Shown piece after piece: positions 8,806-17,443 of a stretch of 35,802 nucleotides of DNA. The DNA comes from Sphingorhabdus sp. EL138. Lineage in GTDB: Bacteria > Pseudomonadota > Alphaproteobacteria > Sphingomonadales > Sphingomonadaceae. The first letter of the stretch is position 1. The number at the start of each line of letters is the position of its first letter. A program made the position numbers and the translations under genes. The notes below the pieces were generated by a model. It had not been told where the DNA came from, searched no databases, and saw only the letters and a program-made list of their open reading frames with translations. The stretch lies in contig NZ_CAMCWY010000025.1 of NCBI RefSeq assembly GCF_945882965.1, positions 1 to 35,802 of the forward strand. The letters run 5' to 3'.

Positions 8806-10051
8806 CATCAAGGGGTTGCGTCCCGAAACGCTTGCGGTTGCGTATGGCTATGACCCTGAAATGGGGATGGGGTCAGTCAAACCACCGATTTTCATGACAT
8901 CGACATTCGTCTATCCATCGGCGCAGCATGCCAAATATGTGCATGAGGCCTATTTTGACGGCACTGGGCCGCTGGTTGGGCAAACCAACCATATCTATTC
9001 GCGGCTTGGCCATCCCGGTCTGGATTTTCTGGAAGCTCGGCTTGCCGCCATTGATGGCGCGCAAGATGCCGTGGCCTATTGCAGCGGTATGGCCGCGCAC
9101 TCCAGCATTGCGCTTGCACATATGCGCGCAGGCGATAGCGTTCTGCATGGGCGGCCAATTTATGGCGGGGTAGACTTTCTCTACAATGTCATGATGCCGC
9201 AATTCGGATCGCATGTGACCGCCTATCTGGACGGCACGGATGAAGATCATGTCTGGGCCGCAGCCGATGCAGCGATCGCAAAGGGTCCTTTAAAGCTTAT
9301 CATTGCTGAAACACCCGCCAACCCCACTGCGGCGATTGTTGATCTCGACCTGATGGTTCGTATTGCCGATGACATTGGTGCAAAACACGGACATCGCCCG
9401 CTTGTGGTGGTCGACAATACGCTGCTTGGTCCCTTTGCGCAGCGGCCGATTGAACAGGGTGTCGATCTGTGTATTACCTCGCTCACCAAATATTGCGGCG
9501 GTCATAGCGACTTGCTGGCTGGCGGGATTTCGGGCCGTAAGGAACTGATTGATCAGCTCAAGCTGCAACGGACAACTTGGGGCAATCATCTTGATCCCTT
9601 CACGGCTTGGTTGGTGCTTCGGTCGTTGGAATCAGTCGCCGTGCGAACTGAACGGGCCATGAGCAATGCGCGCTGTGTCGCCGAATATCTGCGCGATCAC
9701 CCAAAGGTCGCCGGTGTCACCTATTTGGGTTTTCTGCCCGAAGGGTCGCGACAGCGCGCCGTGTATGATCGACAGTGCAAGGCTGCGGGATCGACCTTTT
9801 CCTTCCATCTGCATGGCGGCGAGGCTGAGGCGTTCCGGATGCTGGATCAGCTCAAGCTGTTGAAATTGGCGGTCAGCCTTGGCGGGTCAGAGACATTGAT
9901 CTGCCATTCGGCGAGCACAACGCATTATGCAGTCGCGCGTGAACAGCGATTGGAAGGCGGGATAACCGATGGCACGATGCGGCTATCGGTCGGGTTGGAA
10001 CATGTCGACGATCTTATCGGCGACTTGAAACAGGCATTGGAAGCAGTTTGA
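8792..10051 (+). CDS. Cystathionine gamma-synthase/methionine gamma-lyase-family PLP enzyme of unknown substrate
   Basis: A 419-residue PLP enzyme of the Cys/Met metabolism family. Visible active-site features are YSR at 69-71 (phosphate contact from the neighbouring subunit), the stacking Y124, cofactor aspartate D208 in VVVDNTLLGPF, Schiff-base lysine K233 in SLTKYCGGHSD, SLGGSETL at 362-369, and substrate-carboxylate arginine R397 in MRLSVGLE. The position after Y124 is Gly-Gly, so the cysteine typical of true methionine gamma-lyases is absent. The family does beta/gamma elimination or replacement. A longer open frame reaches back to 8429, but the ATG at 8792 matches the family N-terminus and couples to the Rieske gene. 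A PLP lyase inside a demethylase operon is odd and suggests a sulfur- or oxygen-bearing amino-acid intermediate, which is inference. Confidence 0.88.
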   Translation: MAKDNIKGLRPETLAVAYGYDPEMGMGSVKPPIFMTSTFVYPSAQHAKYVHEAYFDGTGPLVGQTNHIYSRLGHPGLDFLEARLAAIDGAQDAVAYCSGMAAHSSIALAHMRAGDSVLHGRPIYGGVDFLYNVMMPQFGSHVTAYLDGTDEDHVWAAADAAIAKGPLKLIIAETPANPTAAIVDLDLMVRIADDIGAKHGHRPLVVVDNTLLGPFAQRPIEQGVDLCITSLTKYCGGHSDLLAGGISGRKELIDQLKLQRTTWGNHLDPFTAWLVLRSLESVAVRTERAMSNARCVAEYLRDHPKVAGVTYLGFLPEGSRQRAVYDRQCKAAGSTFSFHLHGGEAEAFRMLDQLKLLKLAVSLGGSETLICHSASTTHYAVAREQRLEGGITDGTMRLSVGLEHVDDLIGDLKQALEAV

Positions 10052-11514
10052 TGGATCTGAACTTTACCGGAACTGATGTGTGCGCCGTCAATGGCACACA
10101 AAGCGCACCTGAAGCCACATATGACCTTGTTGTCATTGGCGCGGGGCCAAGCGGCATTACTGCCGCTATCGAAGCCGCAGCCAGCGGAGCTTCGGTTCTT
10201 CTGGTGGATGAAAATCCGGTGTCCGGCGCGCTAATGGGCAATGATACCCCGCTCTATTTCGGGGGTCGGATGACGGCCGCGACACAGAATACAGACCGGA
10301 TGCTTGAAGTCATTTTCATGAGCATGCCTGATCTTGAAAAGGCAATGGACGCCGGTGTTGAACTGCTTCTCGGCACCACCGCTTGGGGCGTGTATCGCAA
10401 CGGGCCGGGCGTGCAGAGCTTGCCAGAGCAAGTTGTCGGCCTTGCCGATGCAGAACGCTCTTGGCTGGTCGGCTTTGACCGGATTGTGCTAGCAACAGGC
10501 GCACGCGACCTTGCCATTGCCTTTCCCGGATGGAACCAGCCTGGTGTGATGGGCGCAGCCGCCTTGCAGATGTTGCTGTCGCGCTATGGCGCCTTTTCCG
10601 GGCGGCGCATCGCCATTTTGGGGTCGCATGACTTGGCGCTCGAAACCGCGATTCTGGCGGTTGCGCATGGGCTGGATGTGGCTGGCTTGGTTGAAGTGCG
10701 CGATGCCCCGCAAGGCGACGCTGCGCTGATCAATAAGATTACGTCCGCAGGCATTGCCATATATTATGGGCAGAGCATAGCTGCAAGCAAAGGCGGGCTG
10801 GATGGGATCGAATCCATCACCCTGACCGATGGAACCAACATTGCCTGTGATACCGTATGTGTCGCCATTGGCCTTGTCCCCTCAATTGAGCTGGTCGATG
10901 CCATGCATGGCCCAAGGGCGCTGGACCCAGCGCGGGGTGGATATATTCCGGCAGGAGAGCCAAATGTAACAGCCGTTGGCCTGTGCGCTGGCCTGCCCGA
11001 CACTGGTTTTGACCATGTCGCCTATCGGATGGATTGGGTGCGTGCGGCGCTGCGCGTCAATGCGCCCGATACAATCATCTGCCAATGTGAGGAAGTCACA
11101 CTCGCAGATCTGATCGGCATTCAGCCGCCCAATTATTTGCCTCGCCCGGCGGCGATTCAAGCCCGCTCGCTTGACACGCTGCTGAACGATGGCCCGGCCA
11201 ACCCAGACCAAATCAAGCGGCTGACGCGCTCTGGCATGGGTGTGTGTCAGGGTCGTCGCTGCCGCGATCAGGTGGCGATGATGCTGGCCATTGAATCGGA
11301 CAAGCCATTTGGCACTATTCCGCTTGCCTCGCACCGCGCACCCGTGCGCCCTCTGCCGCTCAAAATATTGGCGGAATGGGATGAGCCTGCAGCAATGGAT
11401 GCGGCATGGGATGTCTGGTTCGGCATTCCAACCCAATGGGTGCCCGTCGAAGATATCGGCACAGAATATCAGGATGCGCATCGCGAGATGCTCTACACGG
11501 GGATGTATACATGA
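10051..11514 (+). CDS. NAD(P)/FAD oxidoreductase with BFD-like [2Fe-2S] site (opine oxidase/HcnB-like subunit)
   Basis: A 487-residue flavoprotein. It has an N-terminal FAD fold (VVIGAGPSG, residues 27-35), a second dinucleotide fold (IAILGSHDLALETA, 187-200), and a C-terminal cluster segment with C344, C346, C399 and C404 (CQCEEVT ... GVCQGRRC). This layout is shared by HcnB, octopine/nopaline oxidase OoxA and the alpha subunits of multimeric proline or hydroxyproline dehydrogenases. These work with a DAO-type partner that holds the substrate flavin, and the next gene is such a partner. The ATG overlaps the upstream stop by one base. Likely role: electron transfer from oxidation of a secondary amine or imino acid. 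Family is clear; substrate is unknown. A separate small [2Fe-2S] third subunit, often present in these complexes, is not seen. Confidence 0.87.
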   Translation: MDLNFTGTDVCAVNGTQSAPEATYDLVVIGAGPSGITAAIEAAASGASVLLVDENPVSGALMGNDTPLYFGGRMTAATQNTDRMLEVIFMSMPDLEKAMDAGVELLLGTTAWGVYRNGPGVQSLPEQVVGLADAERSWLVGFDRIVLATGARDLAIAFPGWNQPGVMGAAALQMLLSRYGAFSGRRIAILGSHDLALETAILAVAHGLDVAGLVEVRDAPQGDAALINKITSAGIAIYYGQSIAASKGGLDGIESITLTDGTNIACDTVCVAIGLVPSIELVDAMHGPRALDPARGGYIPAGEPNVTAVGLCAGLPDTGFDHVAYRMDWVRAALRVNAPDTIICQCEEVTLADLIGIQPPNYLPRPAAIQARSLDTLLNDGPANPDQIKRLTRSGMGVCQGRRCRDQVAMMLAIESDKPFGTIPLASHRAPVRPLPLKILAEWDEPAAMDAAWDVWFGIPTQWVPVEDIGTEYQDAHREMLYTGMYT

Positions 11515-12647
11515 GCGGCTCAGAGGTAGTCATCGTCGGCGGTGGCGTTACGGGTCTCAGCGCAGGCTGGTGGCTGGCCAAGTCCGGTGTGAAGGTCACT
11601 GTGCTCGACAAGTTCATTGTCGGCTGGGAAGCCTCCGGACGCAACGGCGGCGGTGCATCCCATTATTCCAGCCCCTTGTTCGATGAAGAACAGCGGCTTT
11701 GGCCGCAAATGGATGCGCTACTCGGCTACCCGACGGAACATCAAAAGGGCCGCATCCTGATCGCGATGACGGAACGTCAGTGGGACCAATATCGCTTCAT
11801 TGCCGAACGCCACACCCGCCTCAACCACCCGGTCGAGCTGCTTGACGTCAAGCAAGTTCAAGAGGCCGTTCCGCTGGCGGGCGACAATTGCTTTGGCGGC
11901 GTGCACTATAAATTTGGCGGCCATGCCAACCCGCAACGCACGGTTCAGGCTTATGCCTGGGCGCTGCAAGACTTAGGTGGCAAAATCATTCAGCACAGCC
12001 CAGTCACGGGCTTTGAAACCGCTGGTGGCAAGGTTACTGCGGTGAAGACGGGAAATGCGACTTATGGGTGCGATGCTGTTGTCGTCGCCGCCGGGCCGCA
12101 AATCCCCCAGCTGATGGCGCAATTGGGGGTTGATGTGCCTCTGGCCGCCGCGCGCGCGGAAATGATCATTACTGAGCCTGCCCCCATGATGCCGCTGGGC
12201 GGCGTCGATGGGCATAAGATTTATGGCCGTCAGACGTTGCGCGGCAATCTGGCCTATGGCGGCGGTCCGCATGAATGGCTCGATGTGGACGCAGATGGTC
12301 CGGCGGCGCGGCCCTCCACACCATTGGCGCGCAACCTTGCCAAAAGGGTGGCCGAACTGCTGCCCAAGGCCGCGCATCTCAACGTCATTCGCAGTTGGGC
12401 GGGCGTGATTGAAAATTCGCCTGATGGCCGTCCAATCATCGACCGCCTAACCAGCCCCGACAATGTCGTTGTCGCATCGATGTCCAGCGTTGGCTTTGGC
12501 CTGTCGCCAGCATCGGGTCATGCGATCCGCGATCTGGTGATTGATGGCGCATGCTCCTTTACCAATATCGACCTTCTCAAGCTGTCGCGCTTTGACGGTC
12601 TTGAAAAGGATTGGCGTGAAAAGCGTGGGTGGATGCCGATCGCATGA
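11511..12647 (+). CDS. FAD-dependent D-amino-acid-oxidase-family dehydrogenase (HcnC/opine oxidase beta-like)
   Basis: A 378-residue DAO-family flavoprotein. The FAD-binding motif VVIVGGGVTGLSAGWWLA starts at residue 6, followed by EASGRNGGGASH, the flavin-contact region of this family. The C-terminal RSWAGVIENSPDGRPIID and the GFGLSPASGHAI segment complete the fold. It resembles the catalytic beta subunit of opine, proline and hydroxyproline dehydrogenases, and forms an adjacent pair (four-base ATGA overlap) with the preceding NAD/FAD protein. Likely reaction: oxidation of a secondary amine or N-substituted amino acid to an imine. The open frame continues upstream to 11406, but the ATG at 11511 gives a clean N-terminus right before the FAD motif. 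Substrate cannot be read from sequence. Confidence 0.87.
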   Translation: MSGSEVVIVGGGVTGLSAGWWLAKSGVKVTVLDKFIVGWEASGRNGGGASHYSSPLFDEEQRLWPQMDALLGYPTEHQKGRILIAMTERQWDQYRFIAERHTRLNHPVELLDVKQVQEAVPLAGDNCFGGVHYKFGGHANPQRTVQAYAWALQDLGGKIIQHSPVTGFETAGGKVTAVKTGNATYGCDAVVVAAGPQIPQLMAQLGVDVPLAAARAEMIITEPAPMMPLGGVDGHKIYGRQTLRGNLAYGGGPHEWLDVDADGPAARPSTPLARNLAKRVAELLPKAAHLNVIRSWAGVIENSPDGRPIIDRLTSPDNVVVASMSSVGFGLSPASGHAIRDLVIDGACSFTNIDLLKLSRFDGLEKDWREKRGWMPIA

Positions 12648-13900
12648 GCCGATATTCAGCCTTCAGCCTGCTGCGCGGCGCCTTAAACGGGCAAAAGCAT
12701 TGGCAGCCAGCATGGCGCGACCCAGAGCCCAAATCGCATTATGATATCCTTATCATCGGCGGCGGTGGCCATGGGCTGGCAACGGCTTATTATCTGGCGA
12801 AGGTTCATGGTCTGAAGAATATTGCCGTTCTGGAAAAAGGCTGGATTGGCGGCGGAAATACCGGACGCAATACGACGATTGTGCGGTCCAATTATCGGCT
12901 TGAACCGTTGCATAATCTCTTCGAATTTGGCCTGAAGCTTTGGCATGGCCTCAGCGATGAATTGAATTACAACGTCATGTTCAGCCCGCGTGGCGCGATG
13001 TTCCTCGGTCATAGCGACGCCGATATGGTCAAGCTGGCCGAGCGCGGCGACGCGATGCGCTGTGACGGGATTGATGCCGATCTGCTGACCCGTGATCAGG
13101 TGGCAAAGCTTGAGCCGCTTTTGGATATGTCGCGCGATGCGCGCTTCCCCATTCAGGGTGGTCTGATCCAGCGCCGGGGTGGCACCGCACGGCATGATGC
13201 GGTTGCCTGGGGCTATGCGCGCGGCGCGGACAGCCTGAGCGTCGACATTATTCAAAAATGCGAAGTCACAGGCTATGTGCGCGATGGCGACGCCGTGGTT
13301 GGCGTGGAGACAACACGCGGCCGCATTGGCGCGGGGCGCGTCGGCATTTGCGTTGCAGGCAATAGCGGCCATGTCGCGGGCTTGGCCGGCCTAAAACTGC
13401 CGATTGAATCCCAAACCCTGCAAGCCATGGTGACCGAAGGGGTCAAGCCGATGATCAACAGCGTGATCATGTCCCAATCCTTGCATTGCTATATCAGCCA
13501 GTCGGACAAGGGCGGCGTCGTCTTTGGCGGCGACCCGGATAATTGGCCAAGCTATGCCCAGCGCGGCAACCCGATGGTTATGGAAGGCGCTGTGGCGCAA
13601 GGCCTTGCGCTCGTGCCTGCGTTATCCCGCCTGCGCATGGTGCGAACGTGGAGCGGGGTTACCGATATGAGTTTTGATGGCGCGCCGATCATTGGCGAAA
13701 CGCCGGTCAGGAACCTCTTTCTCAACGGTGGTTGGTGCTATGGCGGCTTTAAAGCGACACCCGCGTCCGGCTATACCTATGCCCACACGCTTGCGACGGG
13801 AAAGCCGCATGCGCTGAATGCACCCTTCTCGCTTGATCGCTTTGAACGCGGCGCAACTATTGATGAAACGGGGAGCGGTCCCATGCCGAATAGCCGCTAA
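12644..13900 (+). CDS. soxB: Sarcosine oxidase beta subunit paralogue (module A)
   Basis: A 418-residue SoxB-type protein, the subunit that carries the non-covalent FAD and the covalent FMN interface of heterotetrameric sarcosine oxidase. GGGGHGLATAYYLAK (residues 39-53) is the FAD motif, [18 protein letters not shown] the SoxB signature, and H184 in GGTARHDAVAW is the histidine expected to bind FMN covalently. The reaction oxidises the N-methyl group of sarcosine or a similar secondary amine, giving methylene-THF or formaldehyde and hydrogen peroxide. The ATGA overlap with the DAO gene sets the start at 12644; a TTG-type extension to 12629 is unlikely. A second SoxB (26588-27841) shares the same motifs but differs through the substrate region, so functions may differ. 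Confidence 0.92.
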   Translation: MSRYSAFSLLRGALNGQKHWQPAWRDPEPKSHYDILIIGGGGHGLATAYYLAKVHGLKNIAVLEKGWIGGGNTGRNTTIVRSNYRLEPLHNLFEFGLKLWHGLSDELNYNVMFSPRGAMFLGHSDADMVKLAERGDAMRCDGIDADLLTRDQVAKLEPLLDMSRDARFPIQGGLIQRRGGTARHDAVAWGYARGADSLSVDIIQKCEVTGYVRDGDAVVGVETTRGRIGAGRVGICVAGNSGHVAGLAGLKLPIESQTLQAMVTEGVKPMINSVIMSQSLHCYISQSDKGGVVFGGDPDNWPSYAQRGNPMVMEGAVAQGLALVPALSRLRMVRTWSGVTDMSFDGAPIIGETPVRNLFLNGGWCYGGFKATPASGYTYAHTLATGKPHALNAPFSLDRFERGATIDETGSGPMPNSR

Positions 13901-14163
13901 TGATGCGCATCCCCTGCCCCCATTGCGGCCCACGCACGCAATCCGAATTTATCTATGAACGCACATTGGATTCCGTCGTCCCGCTGAACGCGCCGACAGA
14001 AGAGGCCATGGCAAAGCTTTTCACCCGCAATAATCCGCGCGGCGTGGATGACGAAATCTGGCGACACACTTATGGCTGCCGGGCATGGATGGTTTTGACG
14101 CGCCACCGCGTCACCAATGAAATTTCCGGCTGCCGCGCCATCGGGCCAGAGGCTTTATCATGA
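13900..14163 (+). CDS. soxD: Sarcosine oxidase delta subunit paralogue (module A)
   Basis: An 87-residue zinc-binding SoxD protein. The ligands C6 and C9 (CPHCGPR) and H56 and C60 (RHTYGC) match the four zinc ligands known for the delta subunit of heterotetrameric sarcosine oxidase. Between them lies the conserved RNNPRGVDDEIWRH stretch that packs against the alpha subunit. Two adjacent ATG codons are possible (13900 and 13903); the first overlaps the soxB stop by one base (TAATG). It ends in an ATGA overlap with soxA. The subunit is structural and has no catalytic role of its own. Confidence 0.93.
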   Translation: MMRIPCPHCGPRTQSEFIYERTLDSVVPLNAPTEEAMAKLFTRNNPRGVDDEIWRHTYGCRAWMVLTRHRVTNEISGCRAIGPEALS

Positions 14164-16895
14164 TCAACTTCCGCTTTGATGGTAAAGTCTATACCGCGCA
14201 GGCAGGCGACACGCTGGCGGCGGCATTGTTGCGCAACGGCATTGGCCTTGTCGGCCGAAGCTTCAAATATCACCGCCCACGCGGCATCATGACCGCAGGG
14301 ATTGAGGAGCCTAACGCGCTCGTCACCGTCGGCGAAGGTGGCAGAGCGGAGCCCAATACCCGCGCGACCGATGTTTTCGTCTATGAAGGCCTTGTCGCCA
14401 AAAGCCAGAACCGCTGGCCAAATTTGTCGTTCGATGTCGGGGCGGCTTTGGGCCTCGCTGCGCCTGCTTTGTCCGCCGGTTTTTACTATAAAACCTTTTT
14501 TGGTTCGGCCAAAAAATGGATGTTCTACGAATATTTTATCCGCAAAGCGGCCGGCCTTGGCAATGCACCCACGCTTACGGACCCCGACCGTTTCAGCCAG
14601 CGTGCGGCCTTTTGTGATGTCTTGGTCGTCGGCGCTGGCCCCGCAGGTATGCAGGCCGCGCTCGACGCTGCCGAAGGCGGCAAGCGCGTCATCTTGGTCG
14701 AACAGGACCATATTCTCGCCCCGTCGTTGCTGCGCGATTCCCAGGAGCAGGATGCAGCTTGGGCCAACGCCACCGCCGCCCGCATCCGCGCCGCAGGGGG
14801 CATCATCCTCACACGCACCACGGCTTCGGGCTATTGGGAACATGACCTCGTCACCCTGACGCAGCGCATATCGGAGCCGGGGCAAGTCCCCACACACGAT
14901 GTGGCGCAACGTCTATGGCATGTCCGCGCAGGCCAAGTCATTCTCGCCACCGGAAGCATTGAGCGGCCCATGGCCTTTGCCCATAATGACCGCCCCGGCG
15001 TCATGCTGTCGCAAGCTGTGCGCACTTATGTCCGGCGGTTTGGCGTCGTTCCCGGCAAACGCGTCGTGATCGCAACCAACAATGACGATGCCTATAAAAG
15101 CGCGGAGGCGCTAAAAGATGCAGGCGCGCAGATTGCTGCGATCCTCGACGCACGGCCAGCCCCTGCGGGTGCCAACAGCGGTCATCGCGTTTACAACAAC
15201 GCCGTTCCGCTTTCGACTCAAGGCGCGCGGCATTGCCTGAAAAGCGTGCAGGCGCTGGTCGATGGCAAGACGATGGACTGGGATGCCGATCTGCTTGCTG
15301 TGTCCGGCGGGTTTACGCCTGTTGTTCACCTGCACATGCAAGCGGGCGGGACGCTTGATTGGAATGAAGATGCGCAAGCCTTCATCCCCGTCAGTTCGCG
15401 CCAGAATGTGACGACCATCGGCGGGGCCGCAGAGCCGCAAGCGATATTCAAAATGGTACCCGTTTCCAGCCCTAAGAAAAGCTTCATCGATTTCCAAAAT
15501 GATGTGACATTGGCCGATGTCGATCTCGCTTGGGCCGAGGGCTATCGCTCGGTTGAGCATCTCAAACGCTACACCACTTTGGGCATGGCCACCGATCAGG
15601 GTAAGCTCAGCAATATGGCCGCTTTGGGGCGTCTGGCACAGAAACAGGGCGTCGCCATTCCCGAAGCCGGTTTGACCACATTCCGTCCCCCTTATACGCC
15701 GGTCACGATGGGCTTGATCGCGGGTGCTGGCGCGAAAGATGCAGGCGCGCATATCCGCCGCCTTGCATTATATGAACTCCATGCGGCAAAGAACCCGATT
15801 TGGCAGCCATTGGGTTACTGGTTCCGCCCGCGCGCGTACCCCATAAGCGGCGAAAGTTTGGCGCAAGCTGCGCTGCGTGAGGCAAAGGCCGTGCGCAACA
15901 ATGTCGGGATGACCGATGTGTCAACGCTCGCCAAATTTGAAGTCAGCGGCCCCGATGCTGCCGCTTTCCTCGACATCATCTGCGCCACCACAATAAGCAA
16001 ACTGGCCGTCGGGCGTGGCCGCTACACCTTCATGCTGCGCGAAGATGGCATTGTCTTTGATGATGGCACCGTGTGGCGGCTTGACGAAAACCGCTATCTG
16101 CTCACCAGCTCCACCGGCGGCGCAGACCGCATGGCGACGCATATCTCTTATGTCCGCCAATTTCTGTGCCCACATTTGCGTGTCTCTGCCGTCAATGTGC
16201 AGGAACATTATGCTGGTATTGCCATTGCTGGGCCACAGGCGAAAGCGGTACTCACCGCCTTAATCGGTGCAGAGCCACCACGCCACATGTCAACCGTTCC
16301 GGCGGCAATCGCGGGCGTTCCGGTCATCATCTTGGCCGCCAGCTACAGCGGCGAACGCGCCTTTGAAATCTATGTCGATGCCAGCCAAGCAGAAGCCGTC
16401 TGGGTCGCCTGTGAAAGCGAAGTCTTCGCCCAAGGCGGCACGTTATACGGGCTTGAGGCGATGGAGTTTCTGCGCATTGAAAAGGGCCATTTGGTCGTTG
16501 GCGGCGAGGTCGATGGACGCATGACGCCGCATGATCTGGCGCTCGACAAGATGCTTAATAAGGCGGGCGGGTATATCGGCGCATCGGGCCTGTCGCGCCC
16601 TGCCTTGTCCGAAACCGGGCGGCGGCAATTGGTCGGGTTGGAGGCGATTGCGGGCGACATTCCGGAAGGCGCGATGCTGATCCCCAGCGAGGGCGCGTCA
16701 CCGCAAGGCCATGTCAGCGCGGCGGCGTTCCGCATCGTGACGGGCGGGTCGGTTGCGCTTGGCCAATTGACCGAGGGCTTTTCGCGGCATGGGGAAATCC
16801 TGATCGCAAGCTCCCCCACACGCGGGCAACAGGCGCGGGTGCGCGTTGTGGCCCCGCATTTCTATGATGCCGCAGGGGAGCGTTACCGTGACTGA
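14160..16895 (+). CDS. soxA: Sarcosine oxidase alpha subunit paralogue, short form (module A)
   Basis: A 911-residue SoxA-type protein. It has an N-terminal ferredoxin-like fold without cluster cysteines (SFKYHRPRGIMTAG around 34-47), an FAD/NAD fold with GAGPAG at 158-163, a second nucleotide region containing FGVVPGKRVVIATNNDDA, the TTLGMATDQGKLSN segment, and a C-terminal GcvT (aminomethyltransferase) domain that would take the methyl group onto tetrahydrofolate. Compared with the module B SoxA (953 residues) it is shorter and diverged: after VEQD it reads HILAPSLLRDSQEQ where module B has ELGGGALADP, and the C-terminal motif is EKGHLVVGGEVDGR rather than EKGFIIVGQDTDGT. Both forms occur in the family. 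Start fixed by the overlap with soxD. Probably oxidises a secondary N-methyl amine other than, or as well as, sarcosine. Confidence 0.92.
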   Translation: MINFRFDGKVYTAQAGDTLAAALLRNGIGLVGRSFKYHRPRGIMTAGIEEPNALVTVGEGGRAEPNTRATDVFVYEGLVAKSQNRWPNLSFDVGAALGLAAPALSAGFYYKTFFGSAKKWMFYEYFIRKAAGLGNAPTLTDPDRFSQRAAFCDVLVVGAGPAGMQAALDAAEGGKRVILVEQDHILAPSLLRDSQEQDAAWANATAARIRAAGGIILTRTTASGYWEHDLVTLTQRISEPGQVPTHDVAQRLWHVRAGQVILATGSIERPMAFAHNDRPGVMLSQAVRTYVRRFGVVPGKRVVIATNNDDAYKSAEALKDAGAQIAAILDARPAPAGANSGHRVYNNAVPLSTQGARHCLKSVQALVDGKTMDWDADLLAVSGGFTPVVHLHMQAGGTLDWNEDAQAFIPVSSRQNVTTIGGAAEPQAIFKMVPVSSPKKSFIDFQNDVTLADVDLAWAEGYRSVEHLKRYTTLGMATDQGKLSNMAALGRLAQKQGVAIPEAGLTTFRPPYTPVTMGLIAGAGAKDAGAHIRRLALYELHAAKNPIWQPLGYWFRPRAYPISGESLAQAALREAKAVRNNVGMTDVSTLAKFEVSGPDAAAFLDIICATTISKLAVGRGRYTFMLREDGIVFDDGTVWRLDENRYLLTSSTGGADRMATHISYVRQFLCPHLRVSAVNVQEHYAGIAIAGPQAKAVLTALIGAEPPRHMSTVPAAIAGVPVIILAASYSGERAFEIYVDASQAEAVWVACESEVFAQGGTLYGLEAMEFLRIEKGHLVVGGEVDGRMTPHDLALDKMLNKAGGYIGASGLSRPALSETGRRQLVGLEAIAGDIPEGAMLIPSEGASPQGHVSAAAFRIVTGGSVALGQLTEGFSRHGEILIASSPTRGQQARVRVVAPHFYDAAGERYRD

Positions 16896-17379
16896 ACTGA
16901 CAATCTCCACCCTGCCCGCCGCCCCGCTGCATGTGTTTGAAATCTGGAGCAACCCAGCGACTGTGGCCAAGCGATTCGAAGCGACCTGCGGCTTTGCCTT
17001 ACCCCATATGGGCCGTTCGGACGGCAGCGATGCGCTGCGCCTGATCCGTTTTGAACCCACGGTCTGGCTGGTCGAGGGCGATGCGTCGGCACTGTCCGCC
17101 ATATTGTCCGATGACGGCGCGGTGACCGCCATCGGCGGCGGCATCGTCCGCATCCGCCTATCGGGCAAAGGCTGGCGCACGCTCCTGATGGAAGGCGGCG
17201 TGTTCGACGCCGAAAGCCCCACTTTCGCCGCCGGATGCAGCGCAGCGACGATCATAGACCATGTCAACGTCCGCCTGCACGTGGTCGATGAAACCACCTG
17301 CGTCGCCTTTGTGCCCTTAAGCTTCAGTCAGGGCCTGCTGCACTTTTGGGAGCAAGCCGCGGGGAGTTTGGTGGAGTAG
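16888..17379 (+). CDS. soxG: Sarcosine oxidase gamma subunit paralogue (module A)
   Basis: A 163-residue SoxG-like protein, the small subunit that resembles a half GcvT domain and stabilises the alpha-beta dimer. Recognition rests on position after soxA and on weak family features: SALRLIRFEPTVWLVEG-like strands (here DALRLIRFEPTVWLVEG), AAGCSAATIIDHVNVRLHVV and the closing FVPLSFSQGLLHFWEQAA. The start taken is the GTG at 16888, which overlaps the soxA stop by eight bases; an ATG further upstream at 16846 would lie deep inside soxA. The same eight-base soxA/soxG overlap is found in module B. Last gene of the module A operon; no convincing terminator follows. Confidence 0.8.
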   Translation: MTELTISTLPAAPLHVFEIWSNPATVAKRFEATCGFALPHMGRSDGSDALRLIRFEPTVWLVEGDASALSAILSDDGAVTAIGGGIVRIRLSGKGWRTLLMEGGVFDAESPTFAAGCSAATIIDHVNVRLHVVDETTCVAFVPLSFSQGLLHFWEQAAGSLVE

Positions 17380-17443
17380 GTTTGGTTTGCGAAGGTTGTG
17401 GGACATTGTTGTCTGTATCGCCGGAATTGGGTGGGAAGCGGAA

